Source: Gordius sp. MW1
Lineage: Eukaryota > Nematomorpha > Gordioida > Gordea > Gordiidae
Reading direction: 5' to 3'
DNA length: 64,000 bases
Assembly: GCA_964036665.1 (NCBI GenBank)
Contig: OZ038531.1
Location: 15,500,168 to 15,564,167 of the forward strand
Under the pieces are notes generated by a model. The model saw only the letters and a program-made list of their open reading frames with translations. It was not told where the DNA came from and did no database searches. Below, in pieces: positions 36,613 through 49,277 of this stretch. Every line of letters begins with the position of its first letter. Within the stretch, counting starts at the first letter, position 1. A program made the position numbers and the translations under genes.

Positions 36613-36632
36613 ATTTGTTGTGTATTTTTAAG

Positions 36633-39036
36633 TGTCACAAATAACGGAGCATATTTTCAAATAACTAAATAATTGTCACTACATTTCTCCCTTCTTTAAG
36701 CGGAACCCTTGGTGTATCAGGCGGTACGAATTTCTTTGTACGTGAGTGTGTTGTCTTTAGAGATAGCTGCCGGATCGGACCTTTTGGTTTCATCTGATCT
36801 CGGTGTTTTTGCTGTGTTTTATTGTAGAGTTGCACATCGTATGTAAGGTAACTGTTTTTTGTAAGAATTCTACAATCTCTCTAGCCGGGAGATCTGTCGT
36901 TCTTGACCCAGACTTCTTGATTCGGTGTAAAGTCTCTGTATTCTAACTGGTTTTTGTAATATTTTTGTTTCCATAAGGCTTCACCAATTCTTTCGTTGTG
37001 GGTCCATTTTCGTTGGTTGCAAGTTGTACGGAGTCCTCGGTTAAACATGGAATAATACCAGTAGTGGTATTCACAGTCGTACGCATATTTAATAAAACTT
37101 GCAACAAATTTTCACTATCATTTAACCCCTGTCTCCTCCTCACGAAAAATTTGCTTTTAATTCTCCAAATGTATCTTTCCGCTAAATCTTGGTTCTAGGG
37201 TGACAAGGTGCCCTTCGAAAATGTTGAATGCCGTTTGCTTTGCAAAAAGTTTTAAATTTATCCGACGTAAATTGGGGTCCGTTATTGCTAACTATGTATT
37301 GTGGAAGTCCATATCTAGAAAACAAAACTCGTAAATTATGAATTAAGTTCGAACTGCTAATTTGCCTAATAACCATAACCTCACGCCATTTTGTAAGAGC
37401 ATCCATGCATACCAACCAATAATTATTTGATATTGGCCCAGCCAAATCAATATGTATCCTTTCCCAAGGTTTATTAGGATTCCAAGAAGACATTGGTACT
37501 TCTTTCGCTGATGGCCTACCATCTTGATAATTATTACACCCATTTACATATTGTTCTATGTCATTGTCCAAGTTGATCTTATATACGTAATACCTTCCTA
37601 GTCATGGCTCCATTCCCTGGGTGCCCATTATGTAAAATTTTTAAAATCCCTGAATTCAAACTAGAGAGTATAATGAGTCTATCATTGAAATATAAAGGTT
37701 ATCTTCGCACGATATTTAACTTTTTAAATCGAAATATTTTTTAACTTTTTCATTGGAGACATCACCTTGCCAATTATTTTGAAATAATTTTAAGACTTCT
37801 TTGAAGACGTCATCTTTCGAAGTTTTATTAATCAAAGTTTTACTAATACAAAAGTCGTTTATAAAATTTAATTTAATTAATTTATATTCGTGATCAGATT
37901 TAAAATCAGAATAATTAAAAGCAGGAATTAAACGTAATAAAGCATCCGAACATTTATTCGTTGATCCAGGTAAATATTTAATATCAAAATCATAGTGTAA
38001 GATTTACTGCCCATCTAACTAATCGATCATTGACTTAAATCTCCATTAGGACCAAATATTTTCTCTAGAGGACGATGGTCCGTGACTAATGTAAATTTCC
38101 TACCAAAAATGTATTCGTGAAATTTTTGTATGGCTAACATTATAGCAGCAGCTTCGCCGTCAATTACAGAATAATCTCGGTCTGCTGGACTTTGAGTACA
38201 AGAGACATAAGCTAGCGGTCTTTCTTGACCATTAGTAAATTTATGTGCAATTACAGCTCCTAAACTCTTGTCTGATGCGCCGCATGAAATTATAATGGGT
38301 ATAGTTGAAATTAAGTTTTTTATTTCGTGAAAGGCATGTGTAACTGACTCCAATTCCATTTGTAGATGTTAGTTTATATAAAATTTAGAACTGTAATTGT
38401 GGAATATAACTTCCAAGGTAATTAACAAAGCCTAGGAATGATTTACATATAATTGGTACTTTAAAATTTGTTATTGTCTCAACCTAGTCTTCATTAAGAA
38501 TACCATTTCTATCTATAGTATGACCCAAAAATGGATTTTTTGAACAACTGTAGTTTATTAAGTGCTGTCGTCAATCCTTCATTTTTGATCAAGTTTTATG
38601 TTTTTATTAGATTTTTATTATGTTCCTCGATGTTTTTTCCGCTTATTATGACATCTTCATTAAAAACGCTTACGACTCCTAAGCTTATGGTTATGAGCAA
38701 GTTTTTGATATAACGATGAAATCATGGGCGCCGTAGTTAACCCAAAAGGTAGCCCTAAATAATGAAATCCAAATATGTGAGGCGATGTTTGACAATTCAG
38801 AACTCTCCTCAGAAACTGGTAATTGTAGGAAAGCATCTCTTAAATCAATAATACAGAATAATTTACCGCCTGCTAATTCAATTGCAACATCTTTGAACGT
38901 TGGTAGAAGATCGTTATCTTTTGATAGGACTTTATTAAAAGTCAATTTGACCCCACATATTGGGAAGTCAGTTGATTTTTTCCTAGTGTTTACCGTAGGC
39001 GTCGCTCATTCTAGAGTTTTATCGGGTCGAATTTAA
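36633..39036 (-). mobile_element. Gypsy element D: LTR end, integrase, RNase H, RT
   Basis: 36633-36683 is an LTR U3 start (minus strand TGTAGTGACAATT), preceded by a polypurine GAAGGGAGAAA. Then, in minus-strand coding order, reverse transcriptase (about 38380-39036; IDLRDAFLQLPV), RNase H (38027-38359; LVTDHRPL), the integrase core (37182-37571; WERIHIDLAGP) and an integrase tail with a host-range-like region (36700-37143). The 5' part is missing beyond 39036. It is a fossil with many breaks, and its LTR is split by the MULE. Confidence 0.85.
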
Positions 39037-39079
39037 ATATGGTACCCAGGGAATCGTAAGGTTTATTACCAGTTCTAAT

Positions 39080-39322
39080 ATAAAATCCAGAGAATCGTAA
39101 TGTTTATTAACAGTGTCGCTTATACAATAAATTAATACGTTCTTTATGAAACCATAATTATAAAATGTCCTTTTCAAAACAGCTCTCGAGGTTTTTTTTT
39201 CTTCCGTTCGATACACAGTTGTTGATTGTACATCACACTTAAAGCCTTTGTCTACCTTTATATTCCTTCAGTTTCTGTGTCTATCGACTGTCATAGTATC
39301 AACATTTGCTGGCTCGCCTTTT
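39080..39322. repeat. 240-bp direct repeat, copy 1
   Basis: It shares long blocks with 40213-40463, including 'ttaatacgttctttatgaaa', 'ccataattataaaatgtcc' and 'tctatcgactgtcat'. The pair flanks the fold-back element. It may be an LTR pair or the duplicated host sequence of another element; I see no primer site. Confidence 0.6.
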
Positions 39323-39348
39323 TATTACACAGGTCTACAAAAGAAAAC

Positions 39349-40191
39349 ATCCCGCTCTCTAACCTATAATTAGATAGAGAATTTTGCGCTAATAAATAAT
39401 GTGTTTTTTAGTTTTTCCCCAAAACCTCCCGTTTTTAAGATAAACGAGGTTGAAGGTGCAAAAAACGCCCATTTTATCCTTTTTAAAGCTCAATAGCCAC
39501 GAAATTTTCATTTATATCAAAAAATATTAATTTATTCTTGTAGATTAAAGTTTCATCTATACGTCCATTATTTTGTTTTTTTATATCATCCTTATATTTA
39601 AATTTATACTCGTTTGCGTAAACCCCTTCTCCTTATCAAAATTCGTCCCACGATGTCTGGTAAACGGAGTACATTAGAGTTCATACTGCGTACGCGATGT
39701 TTACTAACACATATCTCTCTTCCTTCACCTAATCTCCTCTCTTTCTCCTCCACTCCCGCCCCCTTCATGTGTGCTTGGATAGATATGGGGTTTGGGAGTG
39801 GAAGAGATGGATAAAGGGAGAGAGAGATGTGTTAGTAAACAGCACGTGTGTAGTATGAACTCTAAATGTACCCTTTTTCCAGACTTAATAGCGGGGCGAA
39901 TTTTGATTAGGGGAAGGGGTTTACGTAAACGCTAATAAATTTAAATATAAGGGTGATATAAAAAATAAAATAATGGACGTATAGATGAACTTTAATCAAC
40001 AGGAATAAATTAATATTTTTTGATATAAATTAAATTTCGTGGCTATTGAGCCTCAAAAGGGGTAAAATGGGCATTTTTTGCACCTTCAACCTCGTTTATC
40101 TAAAAAACGGGCGGTTTTGGGGAAAAAACGGACAACACATTATTAATCAGCGCAAAATTCTCTATCAGAATTTTAGGTTAGATAACGGGAT
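39349..40191. mobile_element. Fold-back element with about 390-bp arms
   Basis: The left arm (from ATCCCGCTCTCTAACCT) and right arm (ending AGGTTAGATAACGGGAT) are imperfect inverted copies over nearly their whole length, meeting near 39770. Shared landmarks include 'ggtgcaaaaaacgcccattt' and its inverse, and 'catatctctctt' with its inverse. There is no transposase. This is a fold-back or long-armed MITE able to form a large hairpin. Confidence 0.75.
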
Positions 40192-40212
40192 AGAATAACA
40201 AAGTCAATATTT

Positions 40213-40463
40213 GTAGAGCTGTGAAATCCAGAGAATCGTAATGTTTATAAAGAGTGTCGCTTAATAAATTAATACGTTCTTTATGAAACCATAATTATAA
40301 AATGTCCTTTTCAAAACAGCTCCCGAGGTTTTTCCTTCTTCGTTCGATACACAGCTGTGGTTTGTACATCACACTTGAAGCCTTTGTATGCCTATATATT
40401 CCTTCAATTATCTTTGTCTATCGACTGTCATCGTATCAACTTTTGCTGGCTCACCTTCTTATT
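40213..40463. repeat. 240-bp direct repeat, copy 2
   Basis: Second copy of the repeat at 39080-39322, in the same orientation, on the other side of the fold-back element. Confidence 0.6.
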
Positions 40464-42770
40464 ATTAAATCTCCGCGTCTGGTTTCCCTTCTCCTGGAGC
40501 ACTTCACTCAACATATATAACAATAATAAGGATCAATATTTTTGCTTAAACATTACTTATAATATAATAATAGTTGCGAATTAATAAGGCGATTTAATTA
40601 CATTGTTCAGTGCCTGAAACTTTTTGTAATCAAATTAAATACGCGACGAAGCATGGGGCGACGATCGGGATGAAAAAAAGACATGGTGTTTGGCTTTTTT
40701 AATGTCCCCTGCGAAGGTTTCCTTGCACAATAACCTAATTGATTATGCTATTATAAGTCAATGTTTGAAAAAAGACTATTATTAAAATTGTACGCCTTCG
40801 AGCCAGATTCGCCCCGAGTTTGACTGACTCATTAAGCCTGATCCCAGTCTGAGACCATAATATATGTTAAATTGTTGGAGCTCTGCCAGAAACTCGGCTT
40901 TGGGCCTTGAGCCGCGCAGGCAGGGCTTTTATATATATAGCAAAAAATGATAATAATCATTATTACACTTTTATTAAAATTTAAAGGCAATTGTTTAGAG
41001 AGGGAGTTAAAGAATGTTAATCAATCGATTACTTAAGAAAACTCATTTCAACAATGCGCTTAATACATACTTCCACACCTTTATACCTTTGAATGTTTAA
41101 ACGCGGGAAAGACAATAATTTTAACAAATTTTTTACTTTGATTAAAATATATATACTAATATATATTGCGTAGCAAGAGCCACACCCCTTCCGCATTAAT
41201 AATTCCTCAAATTATTGATTCGCTTCTCCATAAACCACAACTAAACTTTGTTTTGTTCCAAACCCAAATCCTTAGATAACCCTATGTATCAGCGCCTTAT
41301 TATTTTATAACATCAGAGTTATAAATATAAAGGGAAGTTTTTATACGAGTCATATATTACGCATATAACAGCCAATAGCTGATAATTTTAAAGTAATGAT
41401 GTAAGCTTCAATTTTAAAGAACATATTTGCAATTTAAATTGTAGTAACTCAGTTTCAAGCTGTTTTACTTTTTAAACCTAGATTAAAGAAAAAGACCCTC
41501 AACAAAGAAAAAACTTATATTAGCTAAAAAAATTAAAAACCACAATTAATTTTCTTAAAAAGTGTGCATCTTAAATAAAGGCCTGCACTTATCTTATAGG
41601 TTTTATGCTTTAGCTGCACTAACCTTGGCAGCTTATGTCAAAATTTTTATAACATTTATTGATATAATTTTTATTTTGGAGTAGGAGTTTATTAATTGAA
41701 CGATTAAAAACGGCTTAGTCGAATTACTAAGACAATTTTAAAATTATAGATAATGTTATTTAAAAAATTGTATATAATTTTTAATGAATGGTTTACAAAT
41801 CTGGATATAAATTAAACAATTATATTTTAAAAAATACATAACAGTTAACACTAAAAAACGGAAAAATGTGCATATTTTATTGTATTATTTTTGCAGTTCA
41901 TTTTTATTTATATTTAGCTCATACCATGTTTACGCAAAATCATGAATAACAAAGTTATGCAAAAACATTTCCAAGTACAAATAGAGACGTTGAACTTAGG
42001 TTAATTAAACTGTCACTTGTTTGTTTTAATAAAAATTGCTGCATTCACAAATCTATTTCTAATTAAATTAAAATATTTGTAATATAAATTGAAATGTCTT
42101 CATATATACGCGCCTATTCTGACTATTTTCATTATAAGGGTTTATTTTGCTAAAGTGAAAAACTCGGTATTAAAACCATTTGAAGTGACTTATATATTGA
42201 TTATTATGGCGGGTGATCAGATGAGGCATTTTAAAAATGGTCAATAATATTTGTTACCTTCTATTTTTTGATGCGTGTAGCATGTAACAATCTTTAACTT
42301 TTGTCCGTTCAAAGGCTATAGATACAATGATCGGCGATAATTAATAAGTAAGAGTTGCGAACCGCCATGTCAACATAAATCTATTAACTAAACGCTACTT
42401 ATTTTGTTGAATAATTAAATAAATTTTTATTTAGAATGAATAATCCTTTATTGTTCCAATTTTTTTCGTCTTTTACAAGTTTGACTGCTTGCGCTGATTA
42501 AAGTAATCTCAACCAAAATGGTGGCCTGGGTTGCTTACAAAATTTTAGTGCATAAATCAGCTGTTCGCTAGTCTATTTTATTATTAGTCTATGAAAATAC
42601 CTTATTTAATTTATTTAAGTACTAATGGTATACTTTATAATTACTGTTAAATAGTGATGATATGCAGAGCATAACAAAGCACAAAAATCTATTTAAGCAA
42701 ATCGAATAATTAATTTAATAGTCAAAGTTTGCAAAAATAAATAAATATGAAAATAGATATGTAAATAAAA
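40464..42770. other. No feature recognised
   Basis: AT-rich sequence without a supported gene. A GC-richer patch at 40790-40930 resembles a decayed hAT-like end ('gccagattcgccccgag') but has no partner. A tandem or RNA signal was not seen. Confidence 0.5.
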
Positions 42771-43805
42771 AACTCGGGCCTTCAGCCCTCGTGGGAAGGG
42801 GAAGAGGGGAATGGGAGTAGGGGAAGGGAAGTGGGAACTCTTCTATACTCCGTATAAACGTAGCATATTTGCTATGCAATTTATGGGCGAGAAAGGTGGG
42901 AAGGGGCGAGAATGCCTATAGGGGGGTATTAAATGCAAAATATTTATTAATTAGTTATAGGCCCTTGTAGGGGAGGGCATAGGGTAATTATCAATGTTAA
43001 CCAATTTAAAAACGAAAAGAAAATTTCGATTTATTTGGCCAATGGTCAATTTTTTCATTGGTCAGTAGCCTGCGGACGATCAAAAAGTCATATTATCAAT
43101 GGTATTAACAAGAACAAGATAATAATTTAATTTAAAAAAAATAAAAATTTTGCCCTCTCCGGGATTCGAACCCACATCAGTAGAGGCATAGGCCTTTTGT
43201 AGGGGCACAGGGACCCATATCAATAGAGTTATAGGCCCTTGTAGGGGAGGGCATAGGGTAATTATCAATGTTAACCAATTCAAAACGGAAAAAAAGTTCG
43301 ATTTATTTGGCCAATGGTCATTTTTTTCATTGGTCAGTAGCCAGCGGACGGCCAAAAAGTCATATCATCAATGTTATTAACAGGAACATATTAATTTAAT
43401 TTAAAAAAAAAAAAATTTTGCCCTCTCCGGGAAGCAATTAAAAGGCATCTGTTTAAAAGCCGGCGCTATAACCCGTCACACCACGCTGCTTTTAAAATAG
43501 TAGAAGTTTTTATGTTATTTATATAGATAATGAATTAATACCATAAATTGCATAGCAATTAAAAGTTGTGTTTTATGTTTAGAAAATCAATATATTTCAT
43601 CGGTCAGTAGCCAGCGGACGGTCAAAAAGTCATATTATCAATGGTATTCGTCCCCTCCCTGGTTTGAACCCGACACCTCCAGGTCACAAAGCTGGCGCCA
43701 AAAACTTGAAGGGTAACGGACAACGGACAACGTAATATCAAAAACGAGCCCATATAAAAAACGAGCCCATAAATTGCATAGCAATTAATAAAATGTTTTA
43801 TACTC
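42771..43805. repeat. tRNA-like repeat family R1, block 3, inverted
   Basis: R1 modules on the minus strand. They include B-box-like sequences at about 43150-43175 and 43660, a tRNA-like head at about 43455-43490, and the GC-rich terminus 'gccttcagccctcgtgggaa' at 42779-42798. The block ends with AATTGCATAGCAATTAA near 43780. Two adjacent copies of the 'ggccaatggtca' module make it partly tandem. Confidence 0.6.
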
Positions 43806-44093
43806 TATATTTAAATAGTTCTGTTTGTAAAACAGTAGGGCTTATCTGCAATAAATCGAACCCTAAAAAGGTAGTAAATGAGTAAATAATATAGACGGAT
43901 AACAATTAATCTTTTGACACTTTTATATTTATAATGTTAATATATTATTAAAGCATAAACAAAGTTGCTGTTGCTATGGCTAAACTTATCATATTTTAAT
44001 AAGAAACTCAGTTAGAAATTTTAGGATTTGAGCTACACTAAGAATGCCAATAAATTTTTATCTTTACATGATTATCTTATAGTATTATAGTAT

Positions 44094-45332
44094 TATTACC
44101 TAATTAGAATGTTGGTACTTTTATGATTTGGATATCACTCTATTCACACTCCTCCTTACTCTATTCACATCCTTCATTATAATTTGAATATACAAGGGAC
44201 ATTGAAGTTGAAGTTTAAATACCTTACAATTCACCGATATTATTCAATTAAATAACCTCGCTACATGTGTATATAGACAGATGTTTTAACTAAAAGGATT
44301 CATTAGAATCACTTCTTTCGTTGAGTTATAATAAAGTAGAATCTTTTAATTCTCTACAAATGGTGACCCCGCTTTTTCGGGGGAGTCGAAATTTTTTTTA
44401 TTCCTCCCCCCTAAGCACTTATAACTATAGGTCTACATTGCTGACCTCGCAATGGAGGGGAGCCGATTTTTTTCCTCCCCCTAAACATTCTCTCTAGAAG
44501 CGGTGCTATGGTTATCATCGTTAAAAATAGTGCAATTCAGAGGATTTTTGGGTACTACTTTCTCAAACCTTCACTAAATAAGACACTGGAGATAGAGATA
44601 CAAAACAATCAATCCTTTAACTCTTTAATATATCTCGATCTAACGTGTCCCAATAATGAATGAACCTACCTACCTGGTTGCTAATACGATGACAATCTAA
44701 ACGCCTTACTACACTATCAAACTCTGCAACGTCTACCGTTGACTAAAATTGTCCACTTCCTCAGGGCCATATTCAACATCAACACACCTACACGGCCTTT
44801 TTTTTAATGAGCAAGGACAAACAATTTTGGCGATACAATGCAAATACCTGCTATTATTAGTATTTTCCTCACCACTAACCTATTTAACCGATGGAATACT
44901 GCAATAGATAAGTCTGCTCGTGACATGTCTACTAATATATGGGATAGCAAAACAACTACCAATCAGCATTCACGCCTCAACCATCACACGCAAACACTAA
45001 GTCCATTTACCTTACACTTTTATTTTTTTTGCACTCGATGCAAATAGGAGGGAGGGGGCAATATAGTATTACCTAATTAGAATATTGGTACCTTTATGAT
45101 TTGGATATCACTCTATTCACACTCCTTCTTACTCTATTCACATCCTTCATTATAATTTGAATATACAAGAGACATTGAAGTTGATGTTTAAATACCTTAC
45201 AATTCACCTATATTATTTAAATTAATAACCTCGCTACATGTGTATATAAACACAATGTTTTAACTAAAAGGATTTATTAGAATCACTTCTTTCGTTGGGT
45301 TATAATAAAGTAGAGTCTTTTAATTCTCTACA
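44094..45332 (+). mobile_element. TRIM, second member of the 26343 family
   Basis: LTRs 44094-44358 and 45067-45332 (265 and 266 bp) enclose about 708 bp. The primer-binding pattern TGGTGACCCCG (44361-44371) follows the left LTR, and a purine tract AGGAGGGAGGGGG precedes the right one. A perfect 4-bp duplication GTAT flanks it. The interior shares short segments with 26594-27314 ('ttgcactcgatgcaaatagg' here) but has no gag-pol. Its LTRs are diverged from those of the LINE-borne copy, so the family has some depth. Confidence 0.8.
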
Positions 45333-46734
45333 GTATAAAACTTATATTAATGTAACTATAATATGCTTCTATAATGTTTCTTTCTTAACTTTTTACTAGC
45401 AACCTTAAGGTTGTTGATTATATTATAGCATGATGGAGGCGTTAGGCATAGAGGTAGGAAGATGTGTTTATTTAAAAGCGACATTTAAATAGCAAACCAG
45501 GTTTCAAAATATCAATGAAGCTCTAAGAATTTGGTTTACTAATTATAAAAATATTACAATTTTTTTCTTTATCATAACATAAATATTTAAAATATTATTG
45601 ATCATTCCTAAAATACAATGGGGTATTTTAAGGTTGAGCCCTTTATATGAATTCATTTTGAATGTCAAGTAATCATACCTTCATATACTCGCTTCAAAAA
45701 ATCAATCGCATGATTTTTCAAGGATCTAAAATTCGAAGGATAAATAATATTCTCATTATAAAATAATGTTCTACTTGCCATAATAAAGTACATTTTTTGC
45801 ATCTATGCAGAATCAAAAATATTGTTTAAACAGATATATAAAAATAGTTATTTAAATCAAAAATTCTTAATTTTAATTCTATAAATCATTTTTATTTGAT
45901 AGTTTTATAATACATTTTAATACAACACAAGTTAATTTACTTTAGACAGGCAAAAAATAAATATAATTTACATTCACAATATGCCTATGCTTGAAACATA
46001 ATCATACAATAAAAATGTTTTTGCTGTTTTTAGTTATACTATTTATCAAAGAACAATATATCTATAACATTTAAAATAAATTTCATTAGAAGGTGTTTTC
46101 AATTAGGTAGATTTTAGATTACATCTATTACAATTTATATATATGTTTTTAAGCTATCTTAACTATATAGCTAAATGCAATCTGTTTGAAATTAAATGGT
46201 GTTAATACAGTGCATATTTATAATGAAAAATATTTTAAACTCTGACTTTATAATATGGGCATTCCAATATTTAGAGATACCTTGTATTATATTAGGGTAA
46301 GTAACAGTGCCCCAATTTTAGAGTCAATGTATGTTATGTTCCATAAAATCCTTGCTCTACAGCAATTCAGAAATAATTTAATGCAAATGTAATTGTTTGT
46401 TTGTTTTAAATTATAGTTTAAGCTTTAATGAAATTTTTAATGTCTAAATTTCATGATTTAATTAATAGTTTTTTTACCAATTTTTGATTATTGCACAACA
46501 TCTGATCATCTCTAATAATAATTTTTCAATAACCTTTTGATTTGGTGGATTGAGGTCAATGACCTTGGATTCATTTGGTATACCAAATTCATTAGTTTTG
46601 TGCTCCTGTATTTTAAAGAATGCTTTATAAACACTAAATTGACTTTTAAAAAATTTGGCATTTGGCCAATTTTGTTATGATGTTTCTGAAATTAACTTAA
46701 ATTGATTGAATCCTAAGTTAGGATAAAAACATTG
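45333..46734. other. No feature recognised
   Basis: AT-rich intergenic sequence without a coding frame or a repeat that I can support. Confidence 0.5.
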
Positions 46735-46862
46735 AAAGATGCAAGGGTGGAGTTTCTTAGCAAATATATGGTCAAATTTTGAAAAAATATTATTTGCCCC
46801 TCCTTGAGATATTACCTAGTTTATTGCCCCTTTTAAATTAAATCCTGGCTACACCCATGCTG
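46735..46862. repeat. Partial hAT MITE, 'ggcgtagcc' family
   Basis: It ends 'tggctacacccatg' and contains 'tttgcccctcc', like the right half of the 150-bp MITEs at 49117, 53579 and 57732. The left end is unclear. Confidence 0.45.
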
Positions 46863-47570
46863 AAATGCTGTTAAGAATTGGTTCAAAATGTATCGCATAA
46901 ACTTTTAATAACTTTTGTGCCATTTAGCTACTCACTTACAAAATCACTCGAATAATTCACCCAATTTAATGTTCTCGGCTAAAAGTTACATAATAAATGG
47001 ATTAAACAGTGAGAAAGTAACTCGTTATTTTTCTTCAAATTGTACTCCCCAAGGCTGTTCCCCTCTTTCACTCCTTGCTATTTCTTTGTTGGTTGCTCCA
47101 ACAGTTGCAAGCATGACGGCTTGAGGTCCTGTGTCTTAAAACGAATTGCATAGGCGCATTGACATTAACTTTTTGATAAGTTAATTGGAATTTCTGTTTA
47201 TTTATTCGCCAGTGTGTTCCATTACGTCAGCTCACTGGTAACTGGCAATAGATCAAGCTGTAAACTATTTGCCTCATAATCCTAGCGTCAACCTTGAACT
47301 AATTCCTAAAGATCAATATTCCCTTCCTCCCCCCCCCCTCCCTTTCCTATCCCCTTCCTAGTCGAAGGAATGCATCGATCAGTTTAGTGGTACATATAAT
47401 CGAGCCGTAATGCGTATTTTTGACCATAGCCATACCAATTACCCCTTAAAAGCAAGGCTATTTATGGAGGTGAGGGGGCTAGGACATCCATATATTTAGA
47501 AATCTTATAAACTCGTGATTTTTATTATTTTTACACAATACAGGACTCAAATCCATGGGCGTAGCCAGGT
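46863..47570. other. No feature recognised; one poly-C tract
   Basis: No supported gene. A C-rich run lies at about 47325-47342. Confidence 0.4.
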
Positions 47571-47700
47571 TTTGGATTAGGGGGGGGGCGAAAGTTGTAT
47601 AAGCTCAATTGGGGGGCAAATTTTTTTTTCAATTTTTAAGGGTTTTTGTATTGAAAATTTTTTTTGGCCATGGCGATGACCATGCCCAAACCCCTTTTAT
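47571..47700. repeat. Partial hAT MITE, left end
   Basis: It starts 'catgggcgtagccagg' and continues with G-rich sequence, the left end of the same MITE family. A matching right end was not found within 200 bp. Confidence 0.45.
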
Positions 47701-48089
47701 AAATCATCCCTTTATTGTAATTCTGAAAAACTGATTGAAAGTGTTTTGAAAAGTAAAAGTTTTATATATAATATATCTAGCGTGCGCGGGGAAGGTCAGC
47801 TCATAGTGGAGACACTTGTGATAGAGGGCAGGGGGAGACCTTGATTGTTTGACATTAGATATTACATCGATTTTGGCCAACACTTTTAACTTTTTAGCCG
47901 TGTAGAGTGAGGAGACGTTCAAGGCTATAGGCATGCCTAGTGAATCGATAGAGTGTGCCTTGTGTTGTTCTTCCTTTTATATGTCAAATAGCGGTTGTGG
48001 AAGTTTGCTTCAGGATCGGGCAAACATTTATACATCGTGTAGCTAAGAACGTGTCGATTGAAATTTTAAGACACTTTAAGTATATTTAA

Positions 48090-48361
48090 GGGTGCGTCTT
48101 AATACGCGATTTTGAATCTAGATCAAAAAAAGCGAATGCATGTTAAAACATAGCCGCGTCTTAATACGAGCGTCACGTCGTTTTTGTTCTGTTTTTGTGT
48201 TTTTGCTCGTAAAACAAATATTTATCCTCTAATTACGCTTAATAATGCACATTCATATGGTATCTAAACTGAAATTGTTGATTCCACGACATGTATATCG
48301 CATATTTAGACAAACAAAAATGTGGCGCTATGAAGTTGAATCGTATATTAAGACGGGCCCC
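48090..48361. mobile_element. Harbinger-like MITE with TAA duplication
   Basis: Imperfect inverted termini GGGTGCGTCTTAATACG and CGTATATTAAGACGGGCCCC are flanked by TAA on both sides (48087-48089; 48362-48364). TAA/TTA duplications and GGG-rich ends fit PIF/Harbinger. 272 bp, no coding. Confidence 0.6.
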
Positions 48362-48364
48362 TAA

Positions 48365-49108
48365 GGCACGGGTACTATGTATATTTTTAACATGTAGTCC
48401 ATTTATTTGATTATATTGGCAATTTTTGATAAAAGAGCGTATCTGTAGAAAATGTTTATTATAGAGTTAGTAATTCCTTTTTACAACGCTCAATTCTTGA
48501 ATGGTCAATTAAAAATGATTTTGGGCCGGGTTTTTGGGTTAAATTTGATATTGGCAAAAACTCAAAGTTTGGTTGAAGGGATTAAAGTGGATCGGAGATC
48601 TAAGACATAGGTCAAAACAGGATTATTTACTTATGCTTATTTATGAAAAACATAATTTGTTTTAAATTTCTCCTAGTGGAAAAATGTGCATTAACATAGC
48701 CATTAACTATGTAAAATCCTTTTTTAACTCCCATCATTCGTTAATTTGTAAGGTAGCACACCACTCCATTAGCATACCACCACCACCACGGGTTCGTTAA
48801 TCACGTTAATGACTCTTATTGTTGCACTAACTTATGCTCAATCTTAATTCGGGTAATTGTGCCGTTTTTTTATTCAGCTCAAAATTTATGAATCCCTTGC
48901 CAAATCTTTTTTTGCCACCGCATTGTCCCGCCGTGAAAAATAAAAATTTGTTACGATACTCGCACCCCGCCCATTTTCACCCATTTATTAACGTAAATAA
49001 GTAAAAACCTGGTAAAAAGCAAAAGTTTCCGCCATGTTTAATCGAAGCGAAAAAATCGAATTTACTGACAATGTGCATTTAGGCACTTATGCAGTGAGTT
49101 TTTTTTAT
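48365..49108. other. No feature recognised
   Basis: Intergenic sequence without a supported feature. Confidence 0.4.
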
Positions 49109-49116
49109 TTCATTTT

Positions 49117-49269
49117 CATGGGCGTAGGCAAGAGGGGCAGGGAGGGGGGCTGCTCCCCTCTAAATCCAAAAAATTCATTGAAATTATGGCATTTCAAAAA
49201 ATAATCATTTTGCCCCTCCCTAAATCATTATTGCCCCCCCCTCTAATTCCCACGCTGGCTACGCCCATG
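49117..49269. mobile_element. hAT MITE, 'ggcgtagcc' family
   Basis: CATGGGCGTAGGCAAG on the left and TGGCTACGCCCATG on the right. The flanks TTCATTTT and TTTATTTT agree at 7 of 8 positions. 153 bp, non-coding, with 'tttgcccctccctaaatcat' in the middle. Confidence 0.75.
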
Positions 49270-49277
49270 TTTATTTT

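Larger units (their letters stand above)
20107..36619 (-). mobile_element. MULE DNA transposon, expanded by nested insertions
   Basis: The outer arms are inverted arrays of 'gctaagtattttaa'-like units (about 20120-20560; mirrored as 'aaatacttagcaaat' at 36270-36612). Both sides are bordered by the 13-bp GTGTATTTTTAAG (20094-20106 and 36620-36632), which contains the 9-10-bp duplication expected of MULEs. Coding remains lie in three islands on the minus strand: 36070-36240, about 30007-30116 and 25320-25696. Without the insertions the element is about 1.8 kb. Nested guests are Gypsy C, an RTE LINE with a TRIM, and a hAT with Gypsy E and a Helitron. Confidence 0.75.

Noticed and set aside
36270-36683. 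Whole 'cttagcaaat' array as part of the Gypsy D LTR
   Set aside because: The matching array at 20120-20560 is inverted, not direct, and both are bounded by GTGTATTTTTAAG, so they are the MULE arms.
39080-40463. 240-bp direct repeats as LTRs of Gypsy D
   Set aside because: They do not resemble the LTR next to the Gypsy D polypurine tract, and no primer-binding site adjoins them.
40790-40930. GC-rich patch as another CCCGAGCCCGA MITE
   Set aside because: The motifs are too decayed, and neither inverted ends nor a duplication could be found.
46915-47124. Open frames on both strands in the 46.9-kb region
   Set aside because: They are short, without recognisable motifs or splice structure; not enough to call an exon.
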